A stretch of DNA of 42,671 bases from NCBI GenBank assembly GCA_945827635.1, contig CALZOG010000008.1, positions 1-42,671 on the forward strand, read 5' to 3'. This DNA comes from an uncultured Bacteroidales bacterium (GTDB lineage: Bacteria; Bacteroidota; Bacteroidia; Bacteroidales; Paludibacteraceae). Shown one piece after another: positions 16,474 to 23,467 of the stretch (position 1 is the first letter of the stretch; every line of letters begins with the position of its first letter). Under the pieces are notes generated by a model. That model did not search any database and was not told the DNA's origin. It saw nothing but the letters and a program-made list of their open reading frames with translations. The position numbers and the translations under genes are program-made.

Positions 16474-18218
16474 TCTTCGGAGAAGTGCACAAGCACGTGA
16501 CGATAGGAGTTGAATATCTTCGATTTGGATACAAAGCCCAAATACCTATTCTGCTCATCAACTACAGGCAGGTTCCACGCGCCGGTGTCCTCAAAGATCT
16601 CCATCACTTTCTCCATAGGCATATCATGACGGAGAATGATCTGCGGGTAGTTCATCAGTTGCCCAACGGTGAAGCGATTGTACAATCGCGGCTGGAACAT
16701 GATATTACGCACCTCGTCCAGCAGCAATATGCCCTGTAGTTCGCCGTTGGCATCCACAACGGGGAAGATATTTCGCTTGCTGTCGGCTATCACTTTCACC
16801 AGTTGTCCGAGGGTCATATCCGGCGATACAGTTCGAAGGTCGGTCTCCAGCACACTGTCCATCTTCAGCAGAGTGAGAACGGAGCGGTCTTTGTTGTGTG
16901 TGAGCAGTTCGCCCTTCTGCGCCAGACGCATGGCATACAAACTGTGAGGCTCAAAGAGCATAATTGTCAGATACGATACCACGGCTACAATCATCAGCGG
17001 CATAAGCAGGTGATAGCCACCTGTCAGTTCGGCAATCAGGAAGATTCCTGTCAGCGGTGCGTGCATCACGCCGGACATCAGTCCCGCCATCCCTACCAAC
17101 GTGAAGTTCACCACCGGCACATTCACGCCAACGGCCTTCAGCAGGTAGGCACAGAGGAAACCGGTCAGTGCTCCCATGAACAGCGAGGGAGCAAATATAC
17201 CTCCCACACCGCCACCGCCGTTGGTGGCAACAGAGGCAACGATCTTCAGCAGGAGTACCAGCGAGAAATATACTATCACAACCCACACTCCGTCACCCAG
17301 CCGCGCAAACGGGCTATATGCGATGCCCGAGTGCGGGTCGTCGTTGAACAGTTGCAGGATTACATCGTAGCCCTCGCCGTACAATGGCGGAAACAGATAG
17401 ACCAGTGCGCCCAGCACGGTGCCGCCAATGAGAATCTTCACCCACATGTTAGGCAGGCGTTTGAAGTGCTGCTCGAGATTGTTCATACCTCGCGTGAAGT
17501 ACAGCGACACAAATCCGCAGGCTACGCCAAGGAGTAAGTACCAAGGGATACGCCCCAGAGTGAACGCCTCGATGGTTGTCAGTTCGAACATCGGCGTGAA
17601 GCCGGTCGTAAAGTATGCAATGGCTGTAGCTGTAACGGATGAGATGAGCAGCGGAGCAATGGAGTTCATCGTGATGTCCATCATCAGGACTTCCAACGTG
17701 AATACCAGACCTGCTATAGGAGCCTTGAATATGCCGCCAATAGCCCCTGCTGCACCGCAACCGATCATCAGCATCATTGTTTTCTGGTCGAGATGAAAGA
17801 GTTTGGCGAGGTTAGAGCCAATAGCCGCACCTGTCAACACAATAGGTGCCTCGGCACCTACCGAACCGCCAAAGCCGATAGTTATGCCGCTACCAATGAG
17901 ACTCGACCAAGTGTTGTGCGGTTTGATGATCGATTTGCGCTGCGAGATAGCAAAAAGAATCTTCGTTATACCGTGGGATATATCGTCACGCACCACATAC
18001 CTGACGAACAGTGCAGCCAGAGCAATGCCTATCATCGGGCATACGATCAGCCACCAGTAATGCTCGCCGGCAATGAGGTAGGTGTTGATCAGGTACTGAA
18101 TAAGGTGGATAAACAGCTTGAGTGCATACGCAGCAATAGCGGACAATATGCCCACCATCAGGCTCAACAGCAGCACCAACTTCTTCCGACCTACATGTTG
18201 CTCAATCCACTTGACCAC
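16470..18218 (-). CDS. ClC-family chloride channel/antiporter with C-terminal CBS pair
   Basis: The 582-residue protein has about ten hydrophobic segments over residues 1-430. ClC signatures are GSGITIGFGGSVGAEAP, where the Glu aligns with the gating Glu of GREGP, and GGGGVGGIFAPSLFMGALTGF, the GxFxP loop. An intact gating Glu favours a proton-coupled antiporter over a passive channel, though this is inferred. Residues about 450-505 and 520-575 form two CBS domains (VSPDMTLGQLVKVIADSKRNIFPVVD; DMPMEKVMEIFEDTGAWNLPVVD), likely binding adenine nucleotides. It lies 17 bp after obg and overlaps trmO by 4 bp. Confidence 0.93.
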   Translation of the reverse strand: MVKWIEQHVGRKKLVLLLSLMVGILSAIAAYALKLFIHLIQYLINTYLIAGEHYWWLIVCPMIGIALAALFVRYVVRDDISHGITKILFAISQRKSIIKPHNTWSSLIGSGITIGFGGSVGAEAPIVLTGAAIGSNLAKLFHLDQKTMMLMIGCGAAGAIGGIFKAPIAGLVFTLEVLMMDITMNSIAPLLISSVTATAIAYFTTGFTPMFELTTIEAFTLGRIPWYLLLGVACGFVSLYFTRGMNNLEQHFKRLPNMWVKILIGGTVLGALVYLFPPLYGEGYDVILQLFNDDPHSGIAYSPFARLGDGVWVVIVYFSLVLLLKIVASVATNGGGGVGGIFAPSLFMGALTGFLCAYLLKAVGVNVPVVNFTLVGMAGLMSGVMHAPLTGIFLIAELTGGYHLLMPLMIVAVVSYLTIMLFEPHSLYAMRLAQKGELLTHNKDRSVLTLLKMDSVLETDLRTVSPDMTLGQLVKVIADSKRNIFPVVDANGELQGILLLDEVRNIMFQPRLYNRFTVGQLMNYPQIILRHDMPMEKVMEIFEDTGAWNLPVVDEQNRYLGFVSKSKIFNSYRHVLVHFSEE

Positions 18219-18222
18219 CTTT

Positions 18223-18250
18223 CAGTATTCAGTTTTCAGTTTTCAGATTG
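18223..18250. repeat. Heptamer array at the 3' end of obg
   Basis: CAGTATT, CAGTTTT, CAGTTTT and CAGATTG abut one another between clc and obg. The array encodes the last obg codons and its stop (QSEN-stop), and lies just upstream of the clc start codon at 18218. Confidence 0.6.
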
Positions 18251-19414
18251 CGTATCCCAGCCTATGCCTTCGTACTTGCTCAGATCCCAATCTTCCTCAA
18301 CTTCGTTCAGGTAGATGGTGTGTTCTCCTTCTTCCTGGTCGTTTGCAGCTTCGGGTTCTTCACGCTCTACGCGCTCAATATCCAGCGGCGAATGCGATAT
18401 TTCGATTACCTGATTCTGCTCTTTGCTCAGTTCGTCCCAGAGTATATCTTTCAGTTCGCTCACTCCCTGTCCGCTCACCGAAGAGAAGGCTACAACAGGT
18501 ATATTATAGGCGTCGCTGAGATTGGCGACTATCTTGCGAACATCTTCTTCGGGCATAGTGTCGGACTTGCTAACAGCGAGTATTCGAGCTTTGGACAGCA
18601 GTTGGGGATTATATTTCTCCAACTCCGACAGGAGCACTTCGTACTCATGTTGCGGATCCTCGCTGCATGCGGGAACGAGGAACAGGAGCACGGCGTTGCG
18701 TTCAATATGCCGCAAGAAGCGCAGACCAAGGCCTTTTCCCTCGGCAGCGCCTTCGATGATTCCGGGTATATCCGCCATGCAGAACGAACGGTCGTCGCGG
18801 TAGGATACAATGCCCAACTGCGGTGTGAGGGTAGTGAACGGATAATCCGCTATCTCCGGTTTGGCGGCAGAAACGACACTGAGCAGTGTTGATTTGCCAG
18901 CATTGGGGAAGCCTACCAGACCTACATCCGCCAGGACCTTGATCTGCATGATTATTGTACGTTCCTGCGCGGGTTCACCGGGCTGCGCGTAACGGGGAGC
19001 CTGGTTGGTAGCTGTGCGGAAATGCCAATTACCCAATCCTCCGCGACCGCCCTTGAGCAGAATAACCTGCTCGCCATGTTCCTTGATCTCGGTGAGCCAC
19101 TCTCCGGTGTCACCATCATACACGACTGTGCCGCACGGCACCTCAATGATTCGGTCCTCACCATCCTTGCCAAACGAACGGCTCTCACCGCCCTTGCCGC
19201 CATCCGTTGCCTGAATATGCTTCTGGTACTTGAGGTGAAGCAATGTCCATAGGTTACGGTTGCCGCGCAGTATGATATGTCCGCCGCGACCGCCGTCTCC
19301 TCCATCAGGTCCGCCCTTGGGGACGTACTTCGCGCGGTGGAAATGCAGACTGCCTGCACCACCTTTGCCCGAGCGGCAATAGATCTTGACGTAGTCTATG
19401 AAGTTTGATGCCAT
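18236..19414 (-). CDS. obg: GTPase Obg/CgtA
   Basis: The track ORF reaches back to 19669 inside adk, but the conserved start is MASNFIDYVKIYCRSGKGGAGSLHF at 19414 (392 residues). The glycine-rich Obg fold spans about 1-158. The G domain follows with G1 GFPNAGKSTLL, G3 DIPG, G4 VSKSD (in place of NKxD) and G5-type FSSVSGQG. The C-terminal 50 residues are strongly acidic (EREEPEAANDQEEGEHT...EVEEDWD), common in Bacteroidota Obg. Obg binds the 50S ribosomal subunit and acts in ribosome assembly and stress signalling. The stop codon lies inside a short heptamer array, so the last few residues are repeat-derived. It is downstream of adk by 58 bp. Confidence 0.95.
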   Translation of the reverse strand: MASNFIDYVKIYCRSGKGGAGSLHFHRAKYVPKGGPDGGDGGRGGHIILRGNRNLWTLLHLKYQKHIQATDGGKGGESRSFGKDGEDRIIEVPCGTVVYDGDTGEWLTEIKEHGEQVILLKGGRGGLGNWHFRTATNQAPRYAQPGEPAQERTIIMQIKVLADVGLVGFPNAGKSTLLSVVSAAKPEIADYPFTTLTPQLGIVSYRDDRSFCMADIPGIIEGAAEGKGLGLRFLRHIERNAVLLFLVPACSEDPQHEYEVLLSELEKYNPQLLSKARILAVSKSDTMPEEDVRKIVANLSDAYNIPVVAFSSVSGQGVSELKDILWDELSKEQNQVIEISHSPLDIERVEREEPEAANDQEEGEHTIYLNEVEEDWDLSKYEGIGWDTQSEN

Positions 19415-19442
19415 GGTTGTCGGAGTTATCAGCCAAGATTGG

Positions 19443-19497
19443 CGATTAATAAATTGTGTTCGGAATACGCGATTAATAAATCTTGTTGAGAATACGG
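19443..19497. repeat. Duplicated 3' end of adk
   Basis: GATTAATAAATCTTGTTGAGAATACG, the last codons of adk including its stop, is repeated with four changes directly downstream as GATTAATAAATTGTGTTCGGAATACG. The period is 28 bp. The second copy lies in the adk-obg gap, which otherwise holds a degenerate ATCAGCCAA palindrome at 19428-19446. Confidence 0.65.
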
Positions 19498-20048
19498 CTG
19501 ATGCGGCCGAAGATCTCGCTGATCGTACCGAGTCCCTGGATACGTGCGTACTTGTCGTGGAGCTCGTAATAGTCGTCCACGGGACGCGTCTGCTCATGAT
19601 AGACCACGAGGCGCTCTTTGATTGTCTCCAGATTGTCGTCGGCACGTCCGCTGATCTTGCCGCGCTCAATCAGGCGGCGTATGAGTTCGTCCTCAGGCAC
19701 ATTGATGTCAATCAGTATAGCTGTCTCGTCGCCACGCTTCTTCATCAAGCGTTCGAGTTGTACGGCTTGATTCAGCGTACGGGGGAAACCGTCAAAGATC
19801 AAGCCCTTGGTATCCACCGGCAAACGATCGATGTACTCCTCGAGCATTCGGATCGTTATGTCATCAGGAACAAGATGTCCCTGCGAGGTATAGGATTCAA
19901 TCAGTTTGCCAAGTTCACTCCCCGAAGCCGCTTCCTGGCGCATCATTTGCCCCGTGCTCAAGTGAACCAAACCATAGTGAGCAACAATAAATTCCGCCTG
20001 AGTACCCTTACCGCACCCGGGAGCGCCGCATAAAATGATATTCTTCAT
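19473..20048 (-). CDS. adk: Adenylate kinase
   Basis: The 191-residue protein begins MKNIILCGAPGCGKGTQAEFI, with the P-loop GAPGCGKGT, and continues with HLSTGQMMR, DGFPRTLNQAVQLE (conserved DGFPR) and a short lid region (LIERGKISGRADDN), so it is the short-lid form common in Bacteroidota. It interconverts ATP and AMP with ADP in the cytoplasm. It heads the adk-obg-clc-trmO run. A heptamer array of seven units ends 3 bp before the start codon. No promoter of the usual type was found between it and the HU gene. Confidence 0.96.
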   Translation of the reverse strand: MKNIILCGAPGCGKGTQAEFIVAHYGLVHLSTGQMMRQEAASGSELGKLIESYTSQGHLVPDDITIRMLEEYIDRLPVDTKGLIFDGFPRTLNQAVQLERLMKKRGDETAILIDINVPEDELIRRLIERGKISGRADDNLETIKERLVVYHEQTRPVDDYYELHDKYARIQGLGTISEIFGRISRILNKIY

Positions 20049-20051
20049 AAT

Positions 20052-20100
20052 AGTCGCTAGTCAATAGTCGAAAGTCAATAGTCGAAAGTCGAAAGTCTTT
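20052..20100. repeat. Seven-unit heptamer array upstream of adk
   Basis: AGTCGCT, AGTCAAT, AGTCGAA, AGTCAAT, AGTCGAA, AGTCGAA and AGTCTTT are in exact 7-bp register. On the coding strand of adk they end just before its ATG. The same AGTCGAA unit is found inside btuB, btuG and the CPBP gene. Confidence 0.85.
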
Positions 20101-20104
20101 ATGC

Positions 20105-20135
20105 ACAAAAAACGAGTTACCCTTTCGGATAACCC
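20105..20135 (-). terminator. Terminator of the HU gene
   Basis: On the minus strand GGGTTATCC-GAAA-GGGTAACTC folds with two mismatches and is followed by CGTTTTTT. It lies just after the HU stop codon, separating it from adk. Confidence 0.7.
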
Positions 20136-20156
20136 ATTTCCCTTGAACCATCAAGA

Positions 20157-20420
20157 TTAGAACGCAAGTTTAGCGCCAGCTTTGAACTTAACCACCTTCT
20201 TAGCAGGAATAGTGATAGCCTGCTTTGTAGCGGGGTTGATACCCTGGCGAGCAGCCTTCTCAGCTACCTTCAGAGTTGCAAAACCAACGAGTTGTACAGC
20301 CTCGCCCTTCTTCAGAGCCTCAGCGATTGCGTCAATAGCAGCGTCCAATCCTTTGGCAGCAGCTGCCTTCGAGATCTCAGCCTTTGCTGCGATGGCAGCA
20401 ACGAGTTCACCTTTGTTCAT
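20157..20420 (-). CDS. hup: HU family DNA-binding protein
   Basis: The 87-residue protein opens MNKGELVAAIAAKAEISKAAAAKGLDAAIDAIAEALKKGEAVQLVGFATLKV and has the DNA-binding arm signature ARQGINPATKQAITIPAKKVVKFKAGAKL. That is the full length and layout of HU/IHF proteins, which bend and compact DNA as dimers. It has its own promoter and terminator, so it is a single-gene unit. The arm Pro of INPATK is conserved. Confidence 0.95.
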   Translation of the reverse strand: MNKGELVAAIAAKAEISKAAAAKGLDAAIDAIAEALKKGEAVQLVGFATLKVAEKAARQGINPATKQAITIPAKKVVKFKAGAKLAF

Positions 20421-20485
20421 AATTGTAGTTAGATAAATTAAACGTTTAATTTCTCACGGAGTGCCTCACACCCCGAATTCACAAT

Positions 20486-20518
20486 GCAAAGGTATAAAAA
20501 AAAATTGAATAATGCAAG
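20486..20518 (-). promoter_or_regulatory. Promoter of the HU gene
   Basis: On the minus strand CTTG, 20 bp, then TACCTTTGC, 66 bp before the HU start codon. One base differs from the TTTG consensus. No equally clear promoter was seen for the divergent rhomboid gene. Confidence 0.65.
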
Positions 20519-20617
20519 TATTTTCGAGAAAAAAAGCACTAAAACAGTATATTTTTGCATTTTTTTGCGTTTTAGCACGATAATTGTAGTATTTTTAGTG
20601 TATTTTAGTACGTATTT

Positions 20618-21343
20618 ATGAGAAATTTACCCAATGTAACGAAGAATATCTTGCTTGCCAACGTGATTGTTTGGCTGCTGGATACGCTGCTAAAGCGTTA
20701 CGGTGTGCATCTGGTTGAGTGGTTCGGGTTGATGAGTTGGTCGTTTTCGGCATTTGGTTCCCCCAGCGGATCGTTTCACCTGTGGCAACCGTTCACGTAT
20801 ATGTTCATGCACGCCAACTTCAGTCACCTGTTCTGTAACATGTTCGCCGTGCTGATGTTCGGTCCGCTATTGGAGCGCGAATGGGGCGAGCGCAAGTTCC
20901 TGCTCTACTATCTGGTGTGCGGAATAGGTGCAGCCCTTATTCAGGAACTTGTATGGATGTCGTTTATGCCCGGCATGCCGGGCGTGACGATTGGCGCGAG
21001 CGGTGCCGTGTTCGGCATATTGTTTGCGTTCGGATGGTTGTTTCCCGACACGCCGCTATTCCTATTATTCATACCCGTGCCCATACGTGCGCGTGTGTTT
21101 GTGATCGGATATGCAGTAATCGAGTTGTTTGCCGGTCTGGCAAACTTCACCGGTGACAATGTGGCGCACTTCGCCCATCTGGGCGGAATGTTGTTCGGCT
21201 GGCTGCTCATATTAGCATGGCAGAAAGGTCTGTTCGATGGTAGGCGCAAGAGCCGTATACACATTGCGTCCGATGAGCGCGAGAAAGGTGAGCGCGACTT
21301 CTCGGGCTATCACTACCACTCGTCAATCGATGAAGACAAATAG
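20618..21343 (+). CDS. Rhomboid-family intramembrane serine protease
   Basis: The 241-residue membrane protein carries the rhomboid signatures: FMHANFSHLFCNMFAVLMFG (oxyanion helix region), GASGAVFGILFAFGWL with the catalytic Ser near residue 129, and NVAHFAHLGGMLFGWLL with the catalytic His near residue 187. Six hydrophobic segments are visible. Rhomboids cut transmembrane helices of substrate proteins within the membrane. A charged C-terminal tail follows (SDEREKGERDF). It lies 9 bp before manA and probably shares its transcript. The substrate is unknown. Confidence 0.93.
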   Translation: MRNLPNVTKNILLANVIVWLLDTLLKRYGVHLVEWFGLMSWSFSAFGSPSGSFHLWQPFTYMFMHANFSHLFCNMFAVLMFGPLLEREWGERKFLLYYLVCGIGAALIQELVWMSFMPGMPGVTIGASGAVFGILFAFGWLFPDTPLFLLFIPVPIRARVFVIGYAVIELFAGLANFTGDNVAHFAHLGGMLFGWLLILAWQKGLFDGRRKSRIHIASDEREKGERDFSGYHYHSSIDEDK

Positions 21344-21352
21344 CAGAACAAA

Positions 21353-22258
21353 ATGATATATCACTTTCATCCAATCGACAGGCCAATGATCTGGGGCGCA
21401 GAACAATGGATACTGTCAGCCTATCCGGGCCGCGACAGCATCTGCGTGGAAACAGGTCAAAACATCTGGAAGATGCTTTGCGAACAGAAAGATCGTCTGG
21501 TAGGCAAGCATGTCTGGCAACGATACGGCGACACATTCCCGCTGCTGATCAAGTTCATCGATGCGCACGACGATCTGAGCGTGCAGGTTCACCCATCGGA
21601 TGCGTTGGCACACAAGTACGGCGAGCCTTTCGGTAAGACTGAAATGTGGTACGCCACAGAGTCCGAACCGCAGGCGCGTTTGTACTGCGGGTTAAGGCAG
21701 CAACTGACACCCGAGAGTTACAAACAGATGGTAGCCGACAAAACGATCCTGAACGCCCTTGCCGAATATCCGGTGAAGGATGGCGACAGTTTCTTCATAC
21801 CCGCCGGACGCATCCACGCCATAGGCTCGGGTTGCCGGCTATGCGAGATACAACAGAGCTCCGACACGACTTACCGCATCTATGATTATGACCGTGTGGA
21901 CAAGGACGGTCACCCGCGCGAACTGCACACCGAGCGTGCCGCAGAGAGTATTGATTATACGGTACAGGACGATTATCGTGTGCACTATGAGCGCAAGTCA
22001 AACGAACCAGTAAAGCTGGTTAGTTGCCCGTACTTCACGACCAACTTGCTGCAGATCAATCAGTCTGTCGCGCGCGACTATAGCCGGCTGGATAGTTTTG
22101 TATGCTTGATATGCCTGAATGGCGAAGGCACAATAACCGGACACGGGCAGACCGCGGCACTCACTCCGGGGATGCTGATTCTTCTGCCGGCAGAAGATAA
22201 CGGCGAAGTAGAAATCAACGGCAATTTGCGAGCTCTGGAGGTGTATATTGACCAATAA
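21353..22258 (+). CDS. manA: Mannose-6-phosphate isomerase, type I (short form)
   Basis: The 301-residue protein starts MIYHFHPIDRPMIWGAEQW and has the cupin metal site: LSVQVHPSD (Gln and His ligands), KTEMWY (Glu) and PAGRIHAIG (His). CEIQQSSDTTYRIYDYDR is also typical. The enzyme interconverts mannose-6-phosphate and fructose-6-phosphate in the cytoplasm, either for mannose use or for GDP-mannose synthesis. It follows the rhomboid gene by 9 bp. The short length agrees with Bacteroidota and Firmicutes type I enzymes. Confidence 0.94.
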   Translation: MIYHFHPIDRPMIWGAEQWILSAYPGRDSICVETGQNIWKMLCEQKDRLVGKHVWQRYGDTFPLLIKFIDAHDDLSVQVHPSDALAHKYGEPFGKTEMWYATESEPQARLYCGLRQQLTPESYKQMVADKTILNALAEYPVKDGDSFFIPAGRIHAIGSGCRLCEIQQSSDTTYRIYDYDRVDKDGHPRELHTERAAESIDYTVQDDYRVHYERKSNEPVKLVSCPYFTTNLLQINQSVARDYSRLDSFVCLICLNGEGTITGHGQTAALTPGMLILLPAEDNGEVEINGNLRALEVYIDQ

Positions 22259-22331
22259 GGCGGATTTTGGTATGTATAATTGATATAAAAATAGCAAAAT
22301 TAGGTACAAAGAGATAAAAAAGGCAACAAAA

Positions 22332-22364
22332 TTTGCATAATTCAAAATAGTGTTGTACCTTTGC
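22332..22364 (+). promoter_or_regulatory. Promoter of the 126-residue lipoprotein gene
   Basis: TTTG at 22332-22335, 20 bp, then TACCTTTGC at 22356-22364, 31 bp before the start codon. Confidence 0.75.
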
Positions 22365-22395
22365 ACGTTAATTAATTAATTTATTTTTCATAATT

Positions 22396-22776
22396 ATGAA
22401 GAAATTCCTTTATTTGGCCATTATGGCCCTAACAGTAGGTTTCTTTGCAAGCTGCTCAGCAGGTGGCAATAGTAGTGACTACTACAAGAACGGAAAGAAG
22501 CCTCAGATTGATGTCAAAAAAGCAACCGTAAACGGTAAGAAGTACGACAACAAGACCGAGAAGTGCTGGTATTGGACTAAGGAAGGCACTGCTTGGGAAA
22601 TTACAAGTTCTTCTAAGACATATGTCTATTTAACCGAGTTCGATTTAGTTGTTGGTTGCGAAGAGGCGTTGTATTTAGTTGCTAACCGTGGAGGTAAAGC
22701 TTCGTACTCCTATTTTGAAGTTAAAGGTTACGAGAAAGATCCAGGAGGTTGTCTTGAGAACAACGACAAAAACTGA
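22396..22776 (+). CDS. Small lipoprotein of unknown function
   Basis: The 126-residue protein has a lipoprotein signal, MKKFLYLAIMALTVGFFASC-SAGG. The mature part is Lys- and Tyr-rich (YYKNGKKPQIDVKKATVNGKKYDNKTEKCWYWTKEG) with three further Cys, perhaps forming disulfides. No known domain is recognised. It has its own promoter and terminator, so it is a single-gene unit, and its codon use is more AT-rich than that of its neighbours. The product is probably anchored in the outer or inner membrane facing the periplasm or surface. Confidence 0.82.
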   Translation: MKKFLYLAIMALTVGFFASCSAGGNSSDYYKNGKKPQIDVKKATVNGKKYDNKTEKCWYWTKEGTAWEITSSSKTYVYLTEFDLVVGCEEALYLVANRGGKASYSYFEVKGYEKDPGGCLENNDKN

Positions 22777-22809
22777 TCTACTGCAGTGAAACATTCGTTT
22801 CGAAGCACT

Positions 22810-22840
22810 CAGGCGTGGAGCAATCCACGCCTGTTTTTTT
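22810..22840 (+). terminator. Terminator after the small lipoprotein gene
   Basis: CAGGCGTGGA-GCAA-TCCACGCCTG is a perfect 10-bp stem with a GCAA loop, followed by seven T. Confidence 0.93.
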
Positions 22841-22872
22841 GTTGGTGAACATTAGGCAAAAAGAGGCATATA

Positions 22873-22916
22873 AACTAAAGAAGAACTAAAGAAGAACTAA
22901 AGAAGAACTAAAGATT
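22873..22916 (+). repeat. Four tandem 11-bp repeats, AACTAAAGAAG
   Basis: AACTAAAGAAG occurs three times and is followed by AACTAAAGATT. The array lies in the 390-bp gap between the lipoprotein terminator and tRNA-Pro, which otherwise holds only the tRNA promoter. Confidence 0.85.
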
Positions 22917-23091
22917 ATCTAAAAAGAATTGCGAAACGATGCAGGGTAGAATACGGGTTGGGAGAGAGAAACAGGGGGGAAAATGCGACCAATAGTGAGT
23001 AGTACATGCAACATAGAAAGGGAAGAAATGCAACCAACAATGCACAAATACGCATAAATTGCAAGAATTTCGATATTTTTTATCGGAATAA

Positions 23092-23124
23092 TTTGCATAA
23101 ATGCGAAAAAAGTAGTATCTTTGC
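23092..23124 (+). promoter_or_regulatory. Promoter of tRNA-Pro
   Basis: TTTG at 23092-23095, 20 bp, then TATCTTTGC at 23116-23124, about 45 bp upstream of the tRNA. Confidence 0.75.
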
Positions 23125-23168
23125 AGCCGCTTTCGGGATTTCGATGTTTTTTCGGAGTTCGGAAGATT

Positions 23169-23241
23169 CGAGAAGTAGCGCAGTTGGTAGCGCACCACGT
23201 TCGGGACGTGGGGGTCGGGCGTTCGAGTCGCCTCTTCTCGA
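23169..23241 (+). tRNA. tRNA-Pro(CGG)
   Basis: A complete cloverleaf can be drawn: acceptor CGAGAAG/CTTCTCG, D-arm GCGCAGTTGGTAGCGC, anticodon stem CCACG/CGTGG with loop TTCGGGA (anticodon CGG), and T-arm GGGCG-TTCGAGT-CGCCT. The C1-G72 pair is the hallmark of bacterial tRNA-Pro. The discriminator is A and the CCA end is not encoded. A hairpin with a T-run follows within 3 bp. Confidence 0.96.
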
Positions 23242-23357
23242 CGAAAAAGGATGGTCAGAATGGCCATCCTTTTTGAGTAGAGGGACTCCAACGCCCGCGT
23301 TCTTATCTCGCTGCGCTCGAACGATTATTGCTGCGCAATTCACGAGTCGCCTCTTCT
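23224..23357 (+). repeat. 15-bp copy of the tRNA-Pro 3' part, 119 bp downstream
   Basis: CGAGTCGCCTCTTCT at 23224-23238 in the tRNA T-arm and acceptor is repeated exactly at 23343-23357. Repeats of tRNA 3' ends can be integration scars (att sites), but no integrase lies near. The region from 23276 to 23436 shows no gene. Confidence 0.5.
23244..23274 (+). terminator. Terminator after tRNA-Pro
   Basis: AAAAAGGATGG and CCATCCTTTTT pair, with three more inner pairs and a GAA loop, giving a long stem followed by a T-run. The A-run on the other side would let it work on both strands. Confidence 0.88.
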
Positions 23358-23436
23358 TAGCCCAAGGGCACTTCGCTCATGGAAATCGCGAACACAGGAC
23401 ACCAGACAAAACATCGGATAAAGTACGACAAAACCT

Positions 23437-23467
23437 CGATAAAGGTCCGATGGAACGGAACGTTTTT
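23437..23467. repeat. 31-bp dispersed repeat, copy A, adjoining the pcnB stop
   Basis: CGATAAAGGTCCGATGGAAC followed by GGAACGTTTTT directly precedes the pcnB stop codon on the plus strand. An inverted copy, 28/31 identical, lies at 28860-28890. Both read KTFRSIGPLS on one strand. It may include the pcnB terminator region. Confidence 0.7.

Noticed and set aside
22908-23343. Minus-strand ORFs across the tRNA (reading RRGDSNARPPRPERGALPTAL)
   Set aside because: This is the usual false translation of the strand opposite a tRNA gene; the tRNA-Pro cloverleaf explains the sequence.
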